A DNA stretch of 64,000 nt from Nocardia sienata NBRC 100364 (GTDB taxonomy: Bacteria > Actinomycetota > Actinomycetes > Mycobacteriales > Mycobacteriaceae). Positions 8,599-17,019 of the stretch are shown piece by piece. The translations under genes and the position numbers were made by a program. Each line of letters begins with the position of its first letter. Positions within the stretch are counted from its first letter, which is position 1. The notes under the pieces were generated by a model. That model was given only the letters and a program-made list of their open reading frames with translations. It was not told the DNA's origin and did not search any database. Location: NCBI RefSeq assembly GCF_001613205.1, contig NZ_BDBX01000050.1, positions 22,417-86,416 on the forward strand, in the 5' to 3' direction.

Positions 8599-9015
8599 GT
8601 GACAGAGCAGACGTTGATTCTGATCAAACCGGACGGTGTGGCCCGCGGCTACGTCGGCGAAGTACTGAACCGGATCGAGCGCAAGGGTCTCACCATCGCG
8701 GCCCTCGAGCTCAAACAGGTGACCGAGGAAGTGGCCGCCGCCCACTACGCCGAGCACGCGGAGAAGCCGTTCTACGGCTCGCTGATCGAGTTCATCACCT
8801 CGGGCCCGGTCGTCGCGGCCGTCCTGGAGGGCCCGCGCGCCATCGCCGCCTTCCGGCAGCTGGCCGGCGGGACCGACCCGGTCGAGAAGGCCGCGCCCGG
8901 CAGTATCCGTGGCGATCTGGGCCTCGAGACCCAGTACAACCTGGTCCACGGATCGGACTCGCCCGACTCGGCGAAGCGCGAAATCGCCCTCTGGTTCCCC
9001 GAATTCCCCCTCTGA
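8599..9015 (+). CDS. ndk: Nucleoside diphosphate kinase
   Basis: 138 residues, normal for bacterial Ndk. ATP-binding residues are seen in LILIKPDGVARG, and the phospho-accepting histidine in NLVHGSDSPDSAKREI near residue 116. It transfers the gamma-phosphate of ATP to NDPs. GTG start, with TAGGCT 6 nt upstream and no SD, which fits a leaderless mRNA. All active-site residues are present, unlike the divergent NDK-like protein at 30509-31435. Confidence 0.98.
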   Translation: MTEQTLILIKPDGVARGYVGEVLNRIERKGLTIAALELKQVTEEVAAAHYAEHAEKPFYGSLIEFITSGPVVAAVLEGPRAIAAFRQLAGGTDPVEKAAPGSIRGDLGLETQYNLVHGSDSPDSAKREIALWFPEFPL

Positions 9016-9420
9016 TCACTGTCCGGTGACGGGCTGACCGGACCCGTGCGAGTGCCTCGCGCAGCGCCATGGCGAACACCTGGCGCACGGTGTGGGATAC
9101 TGGTACATGGTTGCGCTCCACAGTGGGCACGACCGGATGACACACTGCGGAACGATGCCGCCATCGCTGCCGCGGACGTACAGCCGGATTCATGGGCTGC
9201 GTCTGCCCGGCGCGCTGGACGAGCGCTCGGACCGCGGAGTTCAGCCATATGCCAGGCGCCGCGTGGCCAGTTAGCCCGACCGACGTTCGATAGTGGAGAT
9301 AACCGGGCACGCGGGGCGAGACAATTGACCTCGCGCCAACCGCGCGAGGCGGACGGAAAGCGTCCCCGCGACGGCCGCGTCACTCGATGAGGAACGCGCC
9401 CGGGGGCCCGAGGAGACTTC
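9016..9420 (+). other. Intergenic region, 3' end of ndk and leader of rne
   Basis: 405 bp without a credible gene. A 7-bp hairpin follows the ndk stop: GTCCGGT at 9021-9027 pairs with ACCGGAC at 9037-9043. Around 9094-9101 the sequence GGATACT looks like a -10 element (TGTGGGATACT). Downstream there is a long untranslated stretch before the rne GTG with GGAGACTT just in front of it. A long rne leader is reminiscent of the autoregulated leaders of other rne genes, but no homologous structure is recognised. Confidence 0.5.
9021..9043 (+). terminator. Hairpin after ndk, terminator-like
   Basis: GTCCGGT/ACCGGAC arms of 7 bp with a 9-nt loop begin 6 nt after the ndk stop. There is no U-tract, as is common for actinobacterial terminator candidates. 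Confidence 0.4.
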
Positions 9421-12400
9421 GTGGCCGATCAAGAGCCGCTGGACACAACATCACAGGACGACGATCACTTGCCGGAGCGAATCCGAGTACATGCCCTGGC
9501 CAAACGGCTCGGTGTGACCAGTAAGCGCATCCTGGCCAAACTCAGCGAACTCGGGACCGAGGCCCGTAGCCCGCAATCGAGCGTGGACCGGGCCGTCGCG
9601 GAGTCGGTGCGCGAATCACTGACCGCTCCGCCCGCACTCGCCCCGGCCGAGCCCGGGCTGTTCGAGCCCACCGGCACCTCGGCGGGTCCGGTCGGCACCG
9701 GGGACGCCGCGGCCCCGCCGGCGACCGAGGTCGCCGCGGCTGCTCCGGCCGAGCCGCGGCCGGCCGCCGCCGCGCAGCCGGGTACCGGCTCCGGGCAAAT
9801 CCCTGGCATCGGCGCCGAACCGGTTGCGGCCGGTGCCGCCGAGCAGACGCCCCAACCAACGGCCGAACCCGGCGCCGGAGCGCAACCGGCGACTGCCGCC
9901 GATTCCGGGAATCCCGCCACCGAAGCTGGCTCGTCCGCCGACGAGACCGATACGACGGAGTTGTCGGCCTCGGCCGAGATCTCCGCAGCCGCGGGCGACG
10001 CCGCCGCGAGTGGCACCCCGGCCGCGCCGGTGACCCCGCCGCCCGCATTCACAGCCGTGGTCGGTCTGTTCGCCAGCCCGGTGCCCGAGGAGCCCGCCTC
10101 GGCCGAACCGATCGTGTTCGAATCAGCGGTCGTCGCGGCCCCGCTGTTTCTCTCCCCGGACGCCGCGGCGGCCGAACAACCGCGCCGCCGCCGTAAACCC
10201 GAACCCGAACCCGAACCCGAACCCGACTCCGGCGCCGAGGCCGATTCGGACGCCGAGACCGGCGCCGATTCCGAGGACCGCTCCGAGCAGGGCGACTCCG
10301 ACGACCAGCCGCGGCGCCGCCGTCGCGGCCGGCGCGGACGCGGACGCGGACGGGGCGAGCAGGCCACCGATTCCGAGGACGTCGATTCCGAGGACGACGC
10401 GGGTGCCGACGCCGAGCAGGCCACCGATACCGACGACAGGACCGCCGAGCCCGGCGAGACCGACGAGTCCGAGGCCGACGAGTCCGGCGATGGGGGCGAG
10501 GACTCGGAGAGCGGGTCCAGCCGCCGTCGCCGGCGCCGTCGCCGCCGCAAGGTCGCCGGTGAAGCCGGCGACAGCGAACCGGCCGATGACGATCCGCCCA
10601 ATACGGTCGTGCACGAGCGGGAACCGCGGAACAAGACCCGTACCCGCGCCACCGTCGACGAAGTGCAGGGCATCACCGGGTCCACCAGGCTCGAGGCCAA
10701 ACGGCAGCGCCGGCGCGACGGTCGTGAGGCCGGTCGCCGCCGACCGCCGATCCTCACCGAATCGGAGTTCCTGGCCCGGCGGGAGGCCGTGGACCGGGTG
10801 ATGGTCGTGCGGGAGAAGGAGTTCCCGGGCCATCCGTCCGCCACCCAGGTGGCCGTGCTCGAGGACAACATCCTGGTCGAGCATTTCGTCACCAGCACCG
10901 GATCGGCGTCCATGGTGGGCAATGTCTACCTGGGCAAGGTGCAGAACGTGCTGCCCAGCATGGAGGCCGCGTTCGTCGATATCGGCCGGGGCCGCAACGG
11001 CGTGCTATACGCGGGCGAGGTCAATTGGGAGGCCGCCGGGCTCGGCGGTAAGGAACGCAAGATCGAGCAGGCGCTCAAACCCGGCGACCAGGTGCTGGTC
11101 CAGGTGAGCAAGGACCCGGTCGGCCACAAGGGTGCCCGGCTGACCACCCAGATCAGCTTGGCCGGCCGCTTCCTGGTGTACGTGCCCGGCGGTACCTCCA
11201 CCGGGATCAGTCGCAAACTGCCCGATACCGAGCGCAAACGGCTCAAGGAGATCCTGCGCGAGATCGTCCCGGCCGACGCCGGCGTCATCATCCGGACCGC
11301 CTCCGAGGGTGTCAGCGAGGCCGAACTCACCCGCGATGTGGAACGCCTGCAGACGGCATGGCGCAAGATCACCGCGGCCGCCGACAACGAGTCGAACGCA
11401 CCGAAAACCCTTTACGAGGAGCCGGACCTGCTCGTCAAGGTTGTGCGCGATCTGTTCAACGAGGACTTCTCGAAGCTGGTGATCGAGGGCGAGCGCTCCT
11501 GGAACACCGTCGAGAACTACATCGGCACCGTCGCACCCGATCTACTCGCCCGGGTCTGTCGGCACGAGAACAACGGCGTCGACGTCTTCGAGACCTACCG
11601 CATCGACGAGCAGCTGGCCAAGGCTCTCGACCGCAAGGTGTGGCTGCCCTCGGGCGGCACCCTCGTGATCGACCGCACCGAGGCGATGACGGTGATCGAC
11701 GTCAATACCGGTAAGTTCACCGGCTCCGGCGGCGGCAACCTGGAGGAGACGGTCACCCGGAACAACCTGGAGGCGGCCGAGGAGATCGTGCGGCAGATGC
11801 GGCTGCGCGATATCGGCGGCATGATCGTGGTCGACTTCATCGATATGGTTCTCGAGTCCAATCGCGACCTGGTGCTGCGCCGTCTCACCGAGGCCCTGGG
11901 CCGGGACCGCACGCGCCACCAGGTCTCCGAGGTGACCTCGCTGGGCCTGGTCCAGATGACTCGTAAGAAGCTCGGTACCGGATTGGTGGAGGCGTTCTCC
12001 AGCACCTGCGAGCATTGCCACGGCCGCGGCATCCTGGTGCACAGCTACCCGGTGGAGCCGTCGGGTTCCGACGAAGGCGGGGCCGGCCGCGGCCGGGAGT
12101 CGGGTTCGCGGCGCCGTCGCAATCGGGACAAGGCCGCCGCGACGCCCCCGGCGCCGCAGCCGTCCACCCCGGAACTGCCGGAAGAGGACGCGGCGGCCAA
12201 GCGGGCGCATCCCGTGGCACTGGCCATGGCCGCCCACCATCCGGACACCGATCAGGGTGAGCCCGCGGAGGCCACGAAGGAATCGACCGAACAGGCCGCG
12301 CCGCAGGCCGGGGAGCCCGCTACCGTGGGTGGACCCGGCGGTTCCGGTGCGGCGCCGGAAGCGGTTGCGGCCGGTACCGGTGAAGAGGGCGCGGCCGTGG

Positions 12401-13146
12401 CCGAACCGCGGCGCCGCCGCACCCGCGTCCGCCGGTCGGCCGGAGCCGCCGGTACCCCGGCACAGACGCCGGCCGCGGCACTGAACGGCAGCGGTACGGC
12501 CACCGAACCCGGGGGCACCGAACCGGCGGCCACCGAAGCCACCGCGCCCGAACAGGTTGCTTCCGAACCCGCGCCCACCGAAGCCACGGCTGCCGAACAG
12601 GTCGCCTCGGCACCGGCGGCGGCCGAGGCCACGGCAACCGAGCGGGTCCCCTCCGAGGCTGTTGCGGCCGAAGCGGCTGCCACCGAACCGGACGCGGCCG
12701 CGGCGAGCGGAACTCATGCGCCGGAGCCGGAGACTCCACAGGAAACCCCGGTCGGTGCCGACACCGAGGAGGCTTCCCCCGTGGCGGCCACCGCGACCCC
12801 CGCCGCGGACCGCAACGGTACGGCCGCTACGGCCAACGGTGCGGCTCATGCGGCGGAGTCCGCCCCCGCCCCCGCTCCGGCGGCGGCTCCGGAACCCGCC
12901 GCGGCGAGCCCCGCCGGTGACGGGGGCACGGAAACCCGCAGCAGGCGGCGCCGGGTCGCACGCTCGACCTCCGCGCCGGCCGCGGACAGTACGGGCGCGG
13001 TATTCGTCCTGTCCGCCGCCGAGCAGCCCGCCGCCCCGGTGACCGATTTCACGGCCGAGCCGCCGGAGGTCGAGGTGCCGGTTCGCCGGGCCCGCCGCCG
13101 GGCCGCGGGTCGTCCATCCGGACCGCCGGTCGACGAACAGAACTGA
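9421..13146 (+). CDS. rne: Ribonuclease E/G family endoribonuclease
   Basis: 1241 residues, longer than the roughly 950-residue M. tuberculosis enzyme. Residues about 18-65 (IRVHALAKRLGVTSKRILAKL) form a helical segment like the IF2 N-terminal domain, also recalled in mycobacterial RNase E. Two arms flank the catalytic core: residues 70-450 and 880-1241 are Ala/Pro/Glu/Arg-rich and disordered, with runs of EPEPEP and RRRRGRRGRGRGRG. The core starts near residue 497 (NVYLGKVQNVLP, S1-like). The metal-binding aspartates lie in TVIDVNTGKFTG near 757 and VVDFIDM near 800, and the zinc-link is CEHCHGRG near 862. It processes and decays mRNA and rRNA. GTG start with GGAGACTTC upstream. A perfect 17-bp hairpin follows the stop. 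Confidence 0.96.
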   Translation: MADQEPLDTTSQDDDHLPERIRVHALAKRLGVTSKRILAKLSELGTEARSPQSSVDRAVAESVRESLTAPPALAPAEPGLFEPTGTSAGPVGTGDAAAPPATEVAAAAPAEPRPAAAAQPGTGSGQIPGIGAEPVAAGAAEQTPQPTAEPGAGAQPATAADSGNPATEAGSSADETDTTELSASAEISAAAGDAAASGTPAAPVTPPPAFTAVVGLFASPVPEEPASAEPIVFESAVVAAPLFLSPDAAAAEQPRRRRKPEPEPEPEPDSGAEADSDAETGADSEDRSEQGDSDDQPRRRRRGRRGRGRGRGEQATDSEDVDSEDDAGADAEQATDTDDRTAEPGETDESEADESGDGGEDSESGSSRRRRRRRRRKVAGEAGDSEPADDDPPNTVVHEREPRNKTRTRATVDEVQGITGSTRLEAKRQRRRDGREAGRRRPPILTESEFLARREAVDRVMVVREKEFPGHPSATQVAVLEDNILVEHFVTSTGSASMVGNVYLGKVQNVLPSMEAAFVDIGRGRNGVLYAGEVNWEAAGLGGKERKIEQALKPGDQVLVQVSKDPVGHKGARLTTQISLAGRFLVYVPGGTSTGISRKLPDTERKRLKEILREIVPADAGVIIRTASEGVSEAELTRDVERLQTAWRKITAAADNESNAPKTLYEEPDLLVKVVRDLFNEDFSKLVIEGERSWNTVENYIGTVAPDLLARVCRHENNGVDVFETYRIDEQLAKALDRKVWLPSGGTLVIDRTEAMTVIDVNTGKFTGSGGGNLEETVTRNNLEAAEEIVRQMRLRDIGGMIVVDFIDMVLESNRDLVLRRLTEALGRDRTRHQVSEVTSLGLVQMTRKKLGTGLVEAFSSTCEHCHGRGILVHSYPVEPSGSDEGGAGRGRESGSRRRRNRDKAAATPPAPQPSTPELPEEDAAAKRAHPVALAMAAHHPDTDQGEPAEATKESTEQAAPQAGEPATVGGPGGSGAAPEAVAAGTGEEGAAVAEPRRRRTRVRRSAGAAGTPAQTPAAALNGSGTATEPGGTEPAATEATAPEQVASEPAPTEATAAEQVASAPAAAEATATERVPSEAVAAEAAATEPDAAAASGTHAPEPETPQETPVGADTEEASPVAATATPAADRNGTAATANGAAHAAESAPAPAPAAAPEPAAASPAGDGGTETRSRRRRVARSTSAPAADSTGAVFVLSAAEQPAAPVTDFTAEPPEVEVPVRRARRRAAGRPSGPPVDEQN

Positions 13147-13156
13147 GTCACCGTGC

Positions 13157-13193
13157 CGGGTGCCCGGCCCGCGATTCGCGGGCCGGGCACCCG
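13157..13193 (+). terminator. Perfect 17-bp stem-loop terminator after rne
   Basis: CGGGTGCCCGGCCCGCG (13157-13173) and CGCGGGCCGGGCACCCG (13177-13193) are exact complements around a 3-nt ATT loop, 11 nt after the rne stop. There is no U-tract. The very stable stem fits an I-shaped actinobacterial terminator and separates rne from the rplU promoter. Confidence 0.7.
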
Positions 13194-13295
13194 CGCGTGG
13201 GTCCGGCCGGGGTTGTGGTATCCGAACGGTGGCCGTCCCGGCACACCGCTTTCCGCATCGCGGCGGGTCCGCCGGGGTGTGCGGCGGGGACCGGT

Positions 13296-13325
13296 TTGGT
13301 CGCATGTACCGGCATCCTGTAACCT
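13296..13325 (+). promoter_or_regulatory. Housekeeping-type promoter for rplU-rpmA
   Basis: TTGGTC (13296-13301) and TAACCT (13320-13325), preceded by TG, are 18 nt apart, matching a SigA-like promoter. It would start transcription near 13332 and leave a leader of about 170 nt before rplU, space enough for L21-mediated control. The rest of the 357-bp rne-rplU gap holds only the rne terminator and this leader. Confidence 0.5.
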
Positions 13326-13503
13326 TGGCAGTCGCTGCCCGGTGACAGCATGTGCTGTTCCGTGGCCGGTTCCCGATACCGAGAGCCACCAGTAGCCGAG
13401 GCGGCGGATTACCAGACCAGTCGTGCGGTGGACCCCGGTGCGAAACCGAGGTACGACCGTGTGAACGAGTGCCGAGCACTAGAGGAAGAAGGGCAGCCGA
13501 CCG

Positions 13504-13815
13504 ATGGCAACGTACGCGATCGTCAAGACCGGCGGAAAGCAGTACAAGGTCGCGGTCGGTGACCTGGTGAAGGTCGAGAAGATCGAGGGTGCGCCGGGCA
13601 CCTCCGTGGCACTGTCGCCGGTGCTCGTCGTCGATGGCGCCGAGCTCACCACCGCAGCCGACGCGCTCGCGAAGGTTTCGGTGTCGGCCGAGGTGGTCGA
13701 GCAGACCAAGGGCCCGAAGATCCGCATCCACAAGTTCAAGAACAAGACCGGCTACCACAAGCGCCAGGGACACCGTCAGCCGCTGACGGTCCTGAAGGTC
13801 ACCGGCATCAAGTAA
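13504..13815 (+). CDS. rplU: 50S ribosomal protein L21
   Basis: 103 residues, the normal length. The family start MATYAIVKTGGKQYKVAVGD and the C-terminal RNA-binding stretch HKFKNKTGYHKRQGHRQ are intact. It binds 23S rRNA in the large subunit. First gene of the rplU-rpmA unit, with an AGGAAGAAGG ribosome site upstream and a long leader. The obgE gene follows after the terminator. Confidence 0.98.
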   Translation: MATYAIVKTGGKQYKVAVGDLVKVEKIEGAPGTSVALSPVLVVDGAELTTAADALAKVSVSAEVVEQTKGPKIRIHKFKNKTGYHKRQGHRQPLTVLKVTGIK

Positions 13816-13860
13816 CCACCCCGCAGGGCCGCGCAGGCCCGCGCTGAAGGAGTATCAGCA

Positions 13861-14127
13861 ATGGCACATAAGAAGGGCGCATCCAGCTCCCGGAACGGCC
13901 GCGATTCCAATGCCAAGCGGCTCGGCGTGAAGCGTTTCGGCGGGCAGACGGTAAAGGCCGGCGAAATCCTGGTGCGGCAGCGTGGCACCCACTTCCACCC
14001 CGGCGTCAATGTCGGCCGTGGCGGGGACGACACCCTGTTCGCGCTCGAGGCGGGTGCCGTCGAGTTCGGCAGCAAGCGGGGTCGCAAGACCGTCAACATC
14101 GTGGTCCCGGAGCCGGTCGAAGCCTGA
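13861..14127 (+). CDS. rpmA: 50S ribosomal protein L27
   Basis: 88 residues. MAHKKGASSSRNGRDSNAKR at the N-terminus and VKAGEILVRQRGTHFHPG in the middle are characteristic of L27, whose N-terminal tail reaches the peptidyl-transferase centre. GAAGGAG precedes the ATG. It lies 45 nt after rplU and is followed by a U-tailed hairpin, so rplU-rpmA form a two-gene transcript. Confidence 0.98.
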   Translation: MAHKKGASSSRNGRDSNAKRLGVKRFGGQTVKAGEILVRQRGTHFHPGVNVGRGGDDTLFALEAGAVEFGSKRGRKTVNIVVPEPVEA

Positions 14128-14152
14128 CCGGCTGACGACTCCACCACAGCGA

Positions 14153-14186
14153 GCGGGTCAGGGTGACAAACCCTCGGCCCGCTTTT
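14153..14186 (+). terminator. Rho-independent terminator after rpmA
   Basis: GCGGG(TC)AGGGT pairs with ACCCT(CGG)CCCGC across a GACAA loop, with a TTTT tail at 14183-14186. Of the terminator candidates seen in this window it is one of two with a clear U-tract. Confidence 0.8.
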
Positions 14187-14285
14187 CGCGTTTCCACCCC
14201 CGGTGCCGCCGCCCCGACCGGGCCACGGTCCCGTTTCCGGTGCTGCGCCTTCCCGAATCATGGAACGCACCGCCCGCCCACCCCC

Positions 14286-14323
14286 TGAACACAGTGTTCA
14301 TCCCACCCCCGAACACCGTGTCC
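14286..14323. promoter_or_regulatory. Tandem palindromic sites upstream of obgE
   Basis: TGAACACAGTGTTCA (14286-14300) is a perfect 15-bp palindrome. 24 bp downstream the same sequence recurs as GAACACCGTGTCC (14311-14323) with two changes, inside an imperfect direct repeat whose flanks (CCCCC before, ATCCCACC after) are also repeated. This looks like a duplicated operator. The outer GAAC/GTTC half-sites are 5 nt apart, whereas the Gram-positive LexA box uses 4, so it is not an SOS box. The obgE SD (GAGGA) begins about 20 nt beyond. Confidence 0.5.
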
Positions 14324-14360
14324 ATCCCACCCCTGATCCCCTGAGGAGGATGATCCGGCC

Positions 14361-15818
14361 ATGGCCAAGTTCATCGACCGTGTCGTTCTTCATGTCCGTG
14401 CCGGTAAAGGCGGGCACGGCTGCGCGTCGGTGCACCGGGAGAAGTTCAAACCGCTGGGCGGACCCGACGGCGGTAACGGAGGCAACGGCGGGGATGTGAT
14501 TCTCGAGGTGGACGCCAATGTGCACACCCTGCTGGACTTCCATTTCCATCCGCACGCCAAGGCCGGTAACGGCAAACCGGGCGAGGGCGGTAACCGGGAC
14601 GGGAAGAAGGGCGGGGAGCTGCTGCTGAAGGTCCCGGACGGAACCGTCGTGCTGGACGCCGACGGGGAGGTTCTGATCGACCTGGTCGGGCCCGGTAACC
14701 GGTTCGTCGTCGCCAAGGGCGGCCGGGGCGGTTTGGGTAATGCGGCCCTGGTGTCCCGGGCCCGGAAGGCACCCGGTTTCGCGCTGCTCGGCGAGGAGGG
14801 GGAGGCACACGATGTGGTCCTCGAACTCAAGTCCGTCGCCGATGTGGGTCTGGTCGGGTTTCCGTCCGCGGGGAAGTCGTCGCTGGTCTCGGTCCTGTCC
14901 GCCGCCAAACCGAAGATCGCCGACTACCCCTTCACCACGCTGGTGCCCAATCTCGGCGTGGTGAACGCCGGCGATACGACGTTCACGATCGCCGACGTCC
15001 CGGGACTGATCCCCGGCGCCAGTGAGGGCCGCGGTCTCGGCCTGGACTTCCTCCGGCACCTGGAACGTTGCGCGGTACTGGCGCACGTGGTCGATCTGGC
15101 GACGCTGGAACCCGGCCGCGATCCACTCTCCGATATCGACGCTCTCGAAGCCGAGCTCGCCGCCTACAAACCCGCCCTGCGCGGTGACGTGAGCCTCGGC
15201 GATCTCGCGGACCGGCCGCGGGTGGTGATCCTGAACAAGGTCGACGTGCCCGAGGCGGAAGATCTCGCGGATCTGGTCACGCCCGAACTGCAGGAGCGGG
15301 GCTGGCCGGTGTTCCGGATCTCGGCGGTCGCCCATTCCGGTCTGCGGCAGCTGACCTTCGCACTCGCCGAAATGGTGCAGGCCTACCGCGACGCCCACCC
15401 CGCGGCCGCCCCGAAGCGGCCGGTGATCCGCCCGGTCCCGGTGGACGATTCCGGGTTCACCGTGCGCGCCGACCCGGACGAGCCGGGCGGGTTCATCGTG
15501 CGCGGCACCCGGCCCGAACGCTGGGTGCGCCAGACCCAGTTCGACAACGACGAGGCCGTCGGTTATCTCGCCGACCGCCTGGCGCGGCTCGGGGTGGAGG
15601 ACGAACTGGTGCGGCTGGGTGCGGAGCCGGGTGCGCCGGTGACCATCGGCGAGGTGACTTTCGACTGGGAACCGATGATCGCCGCGGGCACCGATATGGT
15701 CCCGACCGGCCGCGGTACCGATATCCGGCTCGAACAGACCGATCGGGTCAGTGCGGCCGAACGTAAGCACGCGTCGCGGGTGCGGCGCGGTCTGGTGGAT
15801 GACGAAGGCGAGGAGTAG
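14361..15818 (+). CDS. obgE: GTPase Obg (CgtA)
   Basis: 485 residues. The glycine-rich Obg fold comes first (GGPDGGNGGNGGDVILEVD), then the G domain: G1 GFPSAGKSSLV near residue 169, switch I DYPFTTLVPNLG, G3 DVPGLIPGA and G4 NKVD. The C-terminal OCT domain lies at about residues 350-430, followed by a charged tail. Obg is an essential GTPase of 50S maturation and stringent signalling. ATG start with GAGGATGA upstream, after the rpmA terminator, so it can be transcribed independently. proB follows 39 nt downstream. Confidence 0.97.
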   Translation: MAKFIDRVVLHVRAGKGGHGCASVHREKFKPLGGPDGGNGGNGGDVILEVDANVHTLLDFHFHPHAKAGNGKPGEGGNRDGKKGGELLLKVPDGTVVLDADGEVLIDLVGPGNRFVVAKGGRGGLGNAALVSRARKAPGFALLGEEGEAHDVVLELKSVADVGLVGFPSAGKSSLVSVLSAAKPKIADYPFTTLVPNLGVVNAGDTTFTIADVPGLIPGASEGRGLGLDFLRHLERCAVLAHVVDLATLEPGRDPLSDIDALEAELAAYKPALRGDVSLGDLADRPRVVILNKVDVPEAEDLADLVTPELQERGWPVFRISAVAHSGLRQLTFALAEMVQAYRDAHPAAAPKRPVIRPVPVDDSGFTVRADPDEPGGFIVRGTRPERWVRQTQFDNDEAVGYLADRLARLGVEDELVRLGAEPGAPVTIGEVTFDWEPMIAAGTDMVPTGRGTDIRLEQTDRVSAAERKHASRVRRGLVDDEGEE

Positions 15819-15857
15819 GCAGGTGAACCAGGGCGACCACGGAGCAGGGGCACGGCC

Positions 15858-16979
15858 GTGACCCAGGTTTCGTCCGAACTCAGTGATGCCCGGCGGGCGA
15901 TCGCCGGGGCCCGGCGGGTGGTGGTGAAGATCGGCTCGTCCGCGCTCACCAGCCTGACCGGCGGACTCGATATCGCCCGGCTGGACCGGCTCGCCGATGC
16001 CATCGAGGCCCGGATGCGGGCCGGTTCCGATGTGGTCGTCGTATCGTCCGGGGCGATCGGTGCGGGCCTGGCGCCGCTCGGCTTGAGCAGGCGACCCCGT
16101 GACCTCGCGACCAAACAGGCCGCGGCCAGTGTCGGCCAGCTCGCGCTGGTCCATGCCTGGGGTACCTCGTTCGCCCGGTACGACCGCACCGTCGGTCAGA
16201 TCCTGCTCAGCGCCGACGATTTCGCCCGCCGGGAACATCACCGCAATGCACAACGCACTTTGGACCGGCTGCGCTCGCTGGGCGCGGTAGCGGTGGTGAA
16301 CGAGAACGATACCGTCGCCACGGAGGAGATCCGGTTCGGTGACAACGACCGGCTGGCCGCGCTGGTGGCCCATCTGGTGGGTGCCGACGCGTTGTTCCTG
16401 CTCTCCGATGTGGCCGGGCTCTACGACGGTGATCCGCGCAAGGGCGACGCGAATTTCATCGGTGAGGTGCGCACCAGTGCCGATCTCGACGGCGTGATCG
16501 CCGGGAGCGGCGGCGTACTCGGCACCGGCGGGATGGCCTCGAAACTGTCGGCCGCGCGGCTGGCCGCCGACGCCGGCGTCCCGGTGCTGCTGGCCGCGGC
16601 CGCCGAGGCCGCCGAAGCGCTCGGGACCGGTACGGTCGGCACCGCCTTCGCCGCCCGGCCGGTGCGGTTGTCGGCGCGCCGGTTCTGGGTCCGGCACGCC
16701 GCCGACAGCCGAGGCACGATCCTCATCGATTCCGGAGCGGTCGAGGCGGTGGCCAATGCCCGGCGCTCGCTGCTCGCTGCCGGGATCGTCGGGGTCCGCG
16801 GCCGTTTCCACGGCGGCGACGTGGTGGATCTCGTGGGCCCGGATCGCACGGTCGTGGCGCGGGGAGTCGTGGAATACGATGCCGCCGAACTGGCGACGGT
16901 GCTCGGTCGTTCGACCCGGGAACTTCCCGACGGTATGCAGCGCCCGGTGATCCACGCCGACGACCTGGTTCGCGTCTGA
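15858..16979 (+). CDS. proB: Glutamate 5-kinase
   Basis: 373 residues with an amino-acid kinase domain (VVVKIGSSALTS near residue 18, VVVSSGAIGAGL, VVNENDTVATEEIRFGDND, GTGGMASKLSAARLA) and a C-terminal PUA domain (about 285-360, beginning GTILIDSGAVEAV). It phosphorylates glutamate, the first step of proline synthesis. GTG start at 15858, 39 nt after obgE. The partner proA is about 29 kb away at 46198, beyond an accessory block. Confidence 0.97.
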   Translation: MTQVSSELSDARRAIAGARRVVVKIGSSALTSLTGGLDIARLDRLADAIEARMRAGSDVVVVSSGAIGAGLAPLGLSRRPRDLATKQAAASVGQLALVHAWGTSFARYDRTVGQILLSADDFARREHHRNAQRTLDRLRSLGAVAVVNENDTVATEEIRFGDNDRLAALVAHLVGADALFLLSDVAGLYDGDPRKGDANFIGEVRTSADLDGVIAGSGGVLGTGGMASKLSAARLAADAGVPVLLAAAAEAAEALGTGTVGTAFAARPVRLSARRFWVRHAADSRGTILIDSGAVEAVANARRSLLAAGIVGVRGRFHGGDVVDLVGPDRTVVARGVVEYDAAELATVLGRSTRELPDGMQRPVIHADDLVRV

Positions 16980-17019
16980 CCGCCGGGACGGCCTCGCCGA
17001 TGCGGGCCCGGTCGCCGGG

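Noticed and set aside
11542..13773. 743-codon open frame antisense to rne
   Set aside because: Low-complexity Arg/Gly translation opposite a well-supported gene; a GC-rich frame artefact.
14286..14300. LexA/SOS box upstream of obgE
   Set aside because: The GAAC and GTTC half-sites are separated by 5 nt; the Gram-positive SOS box needs 4.
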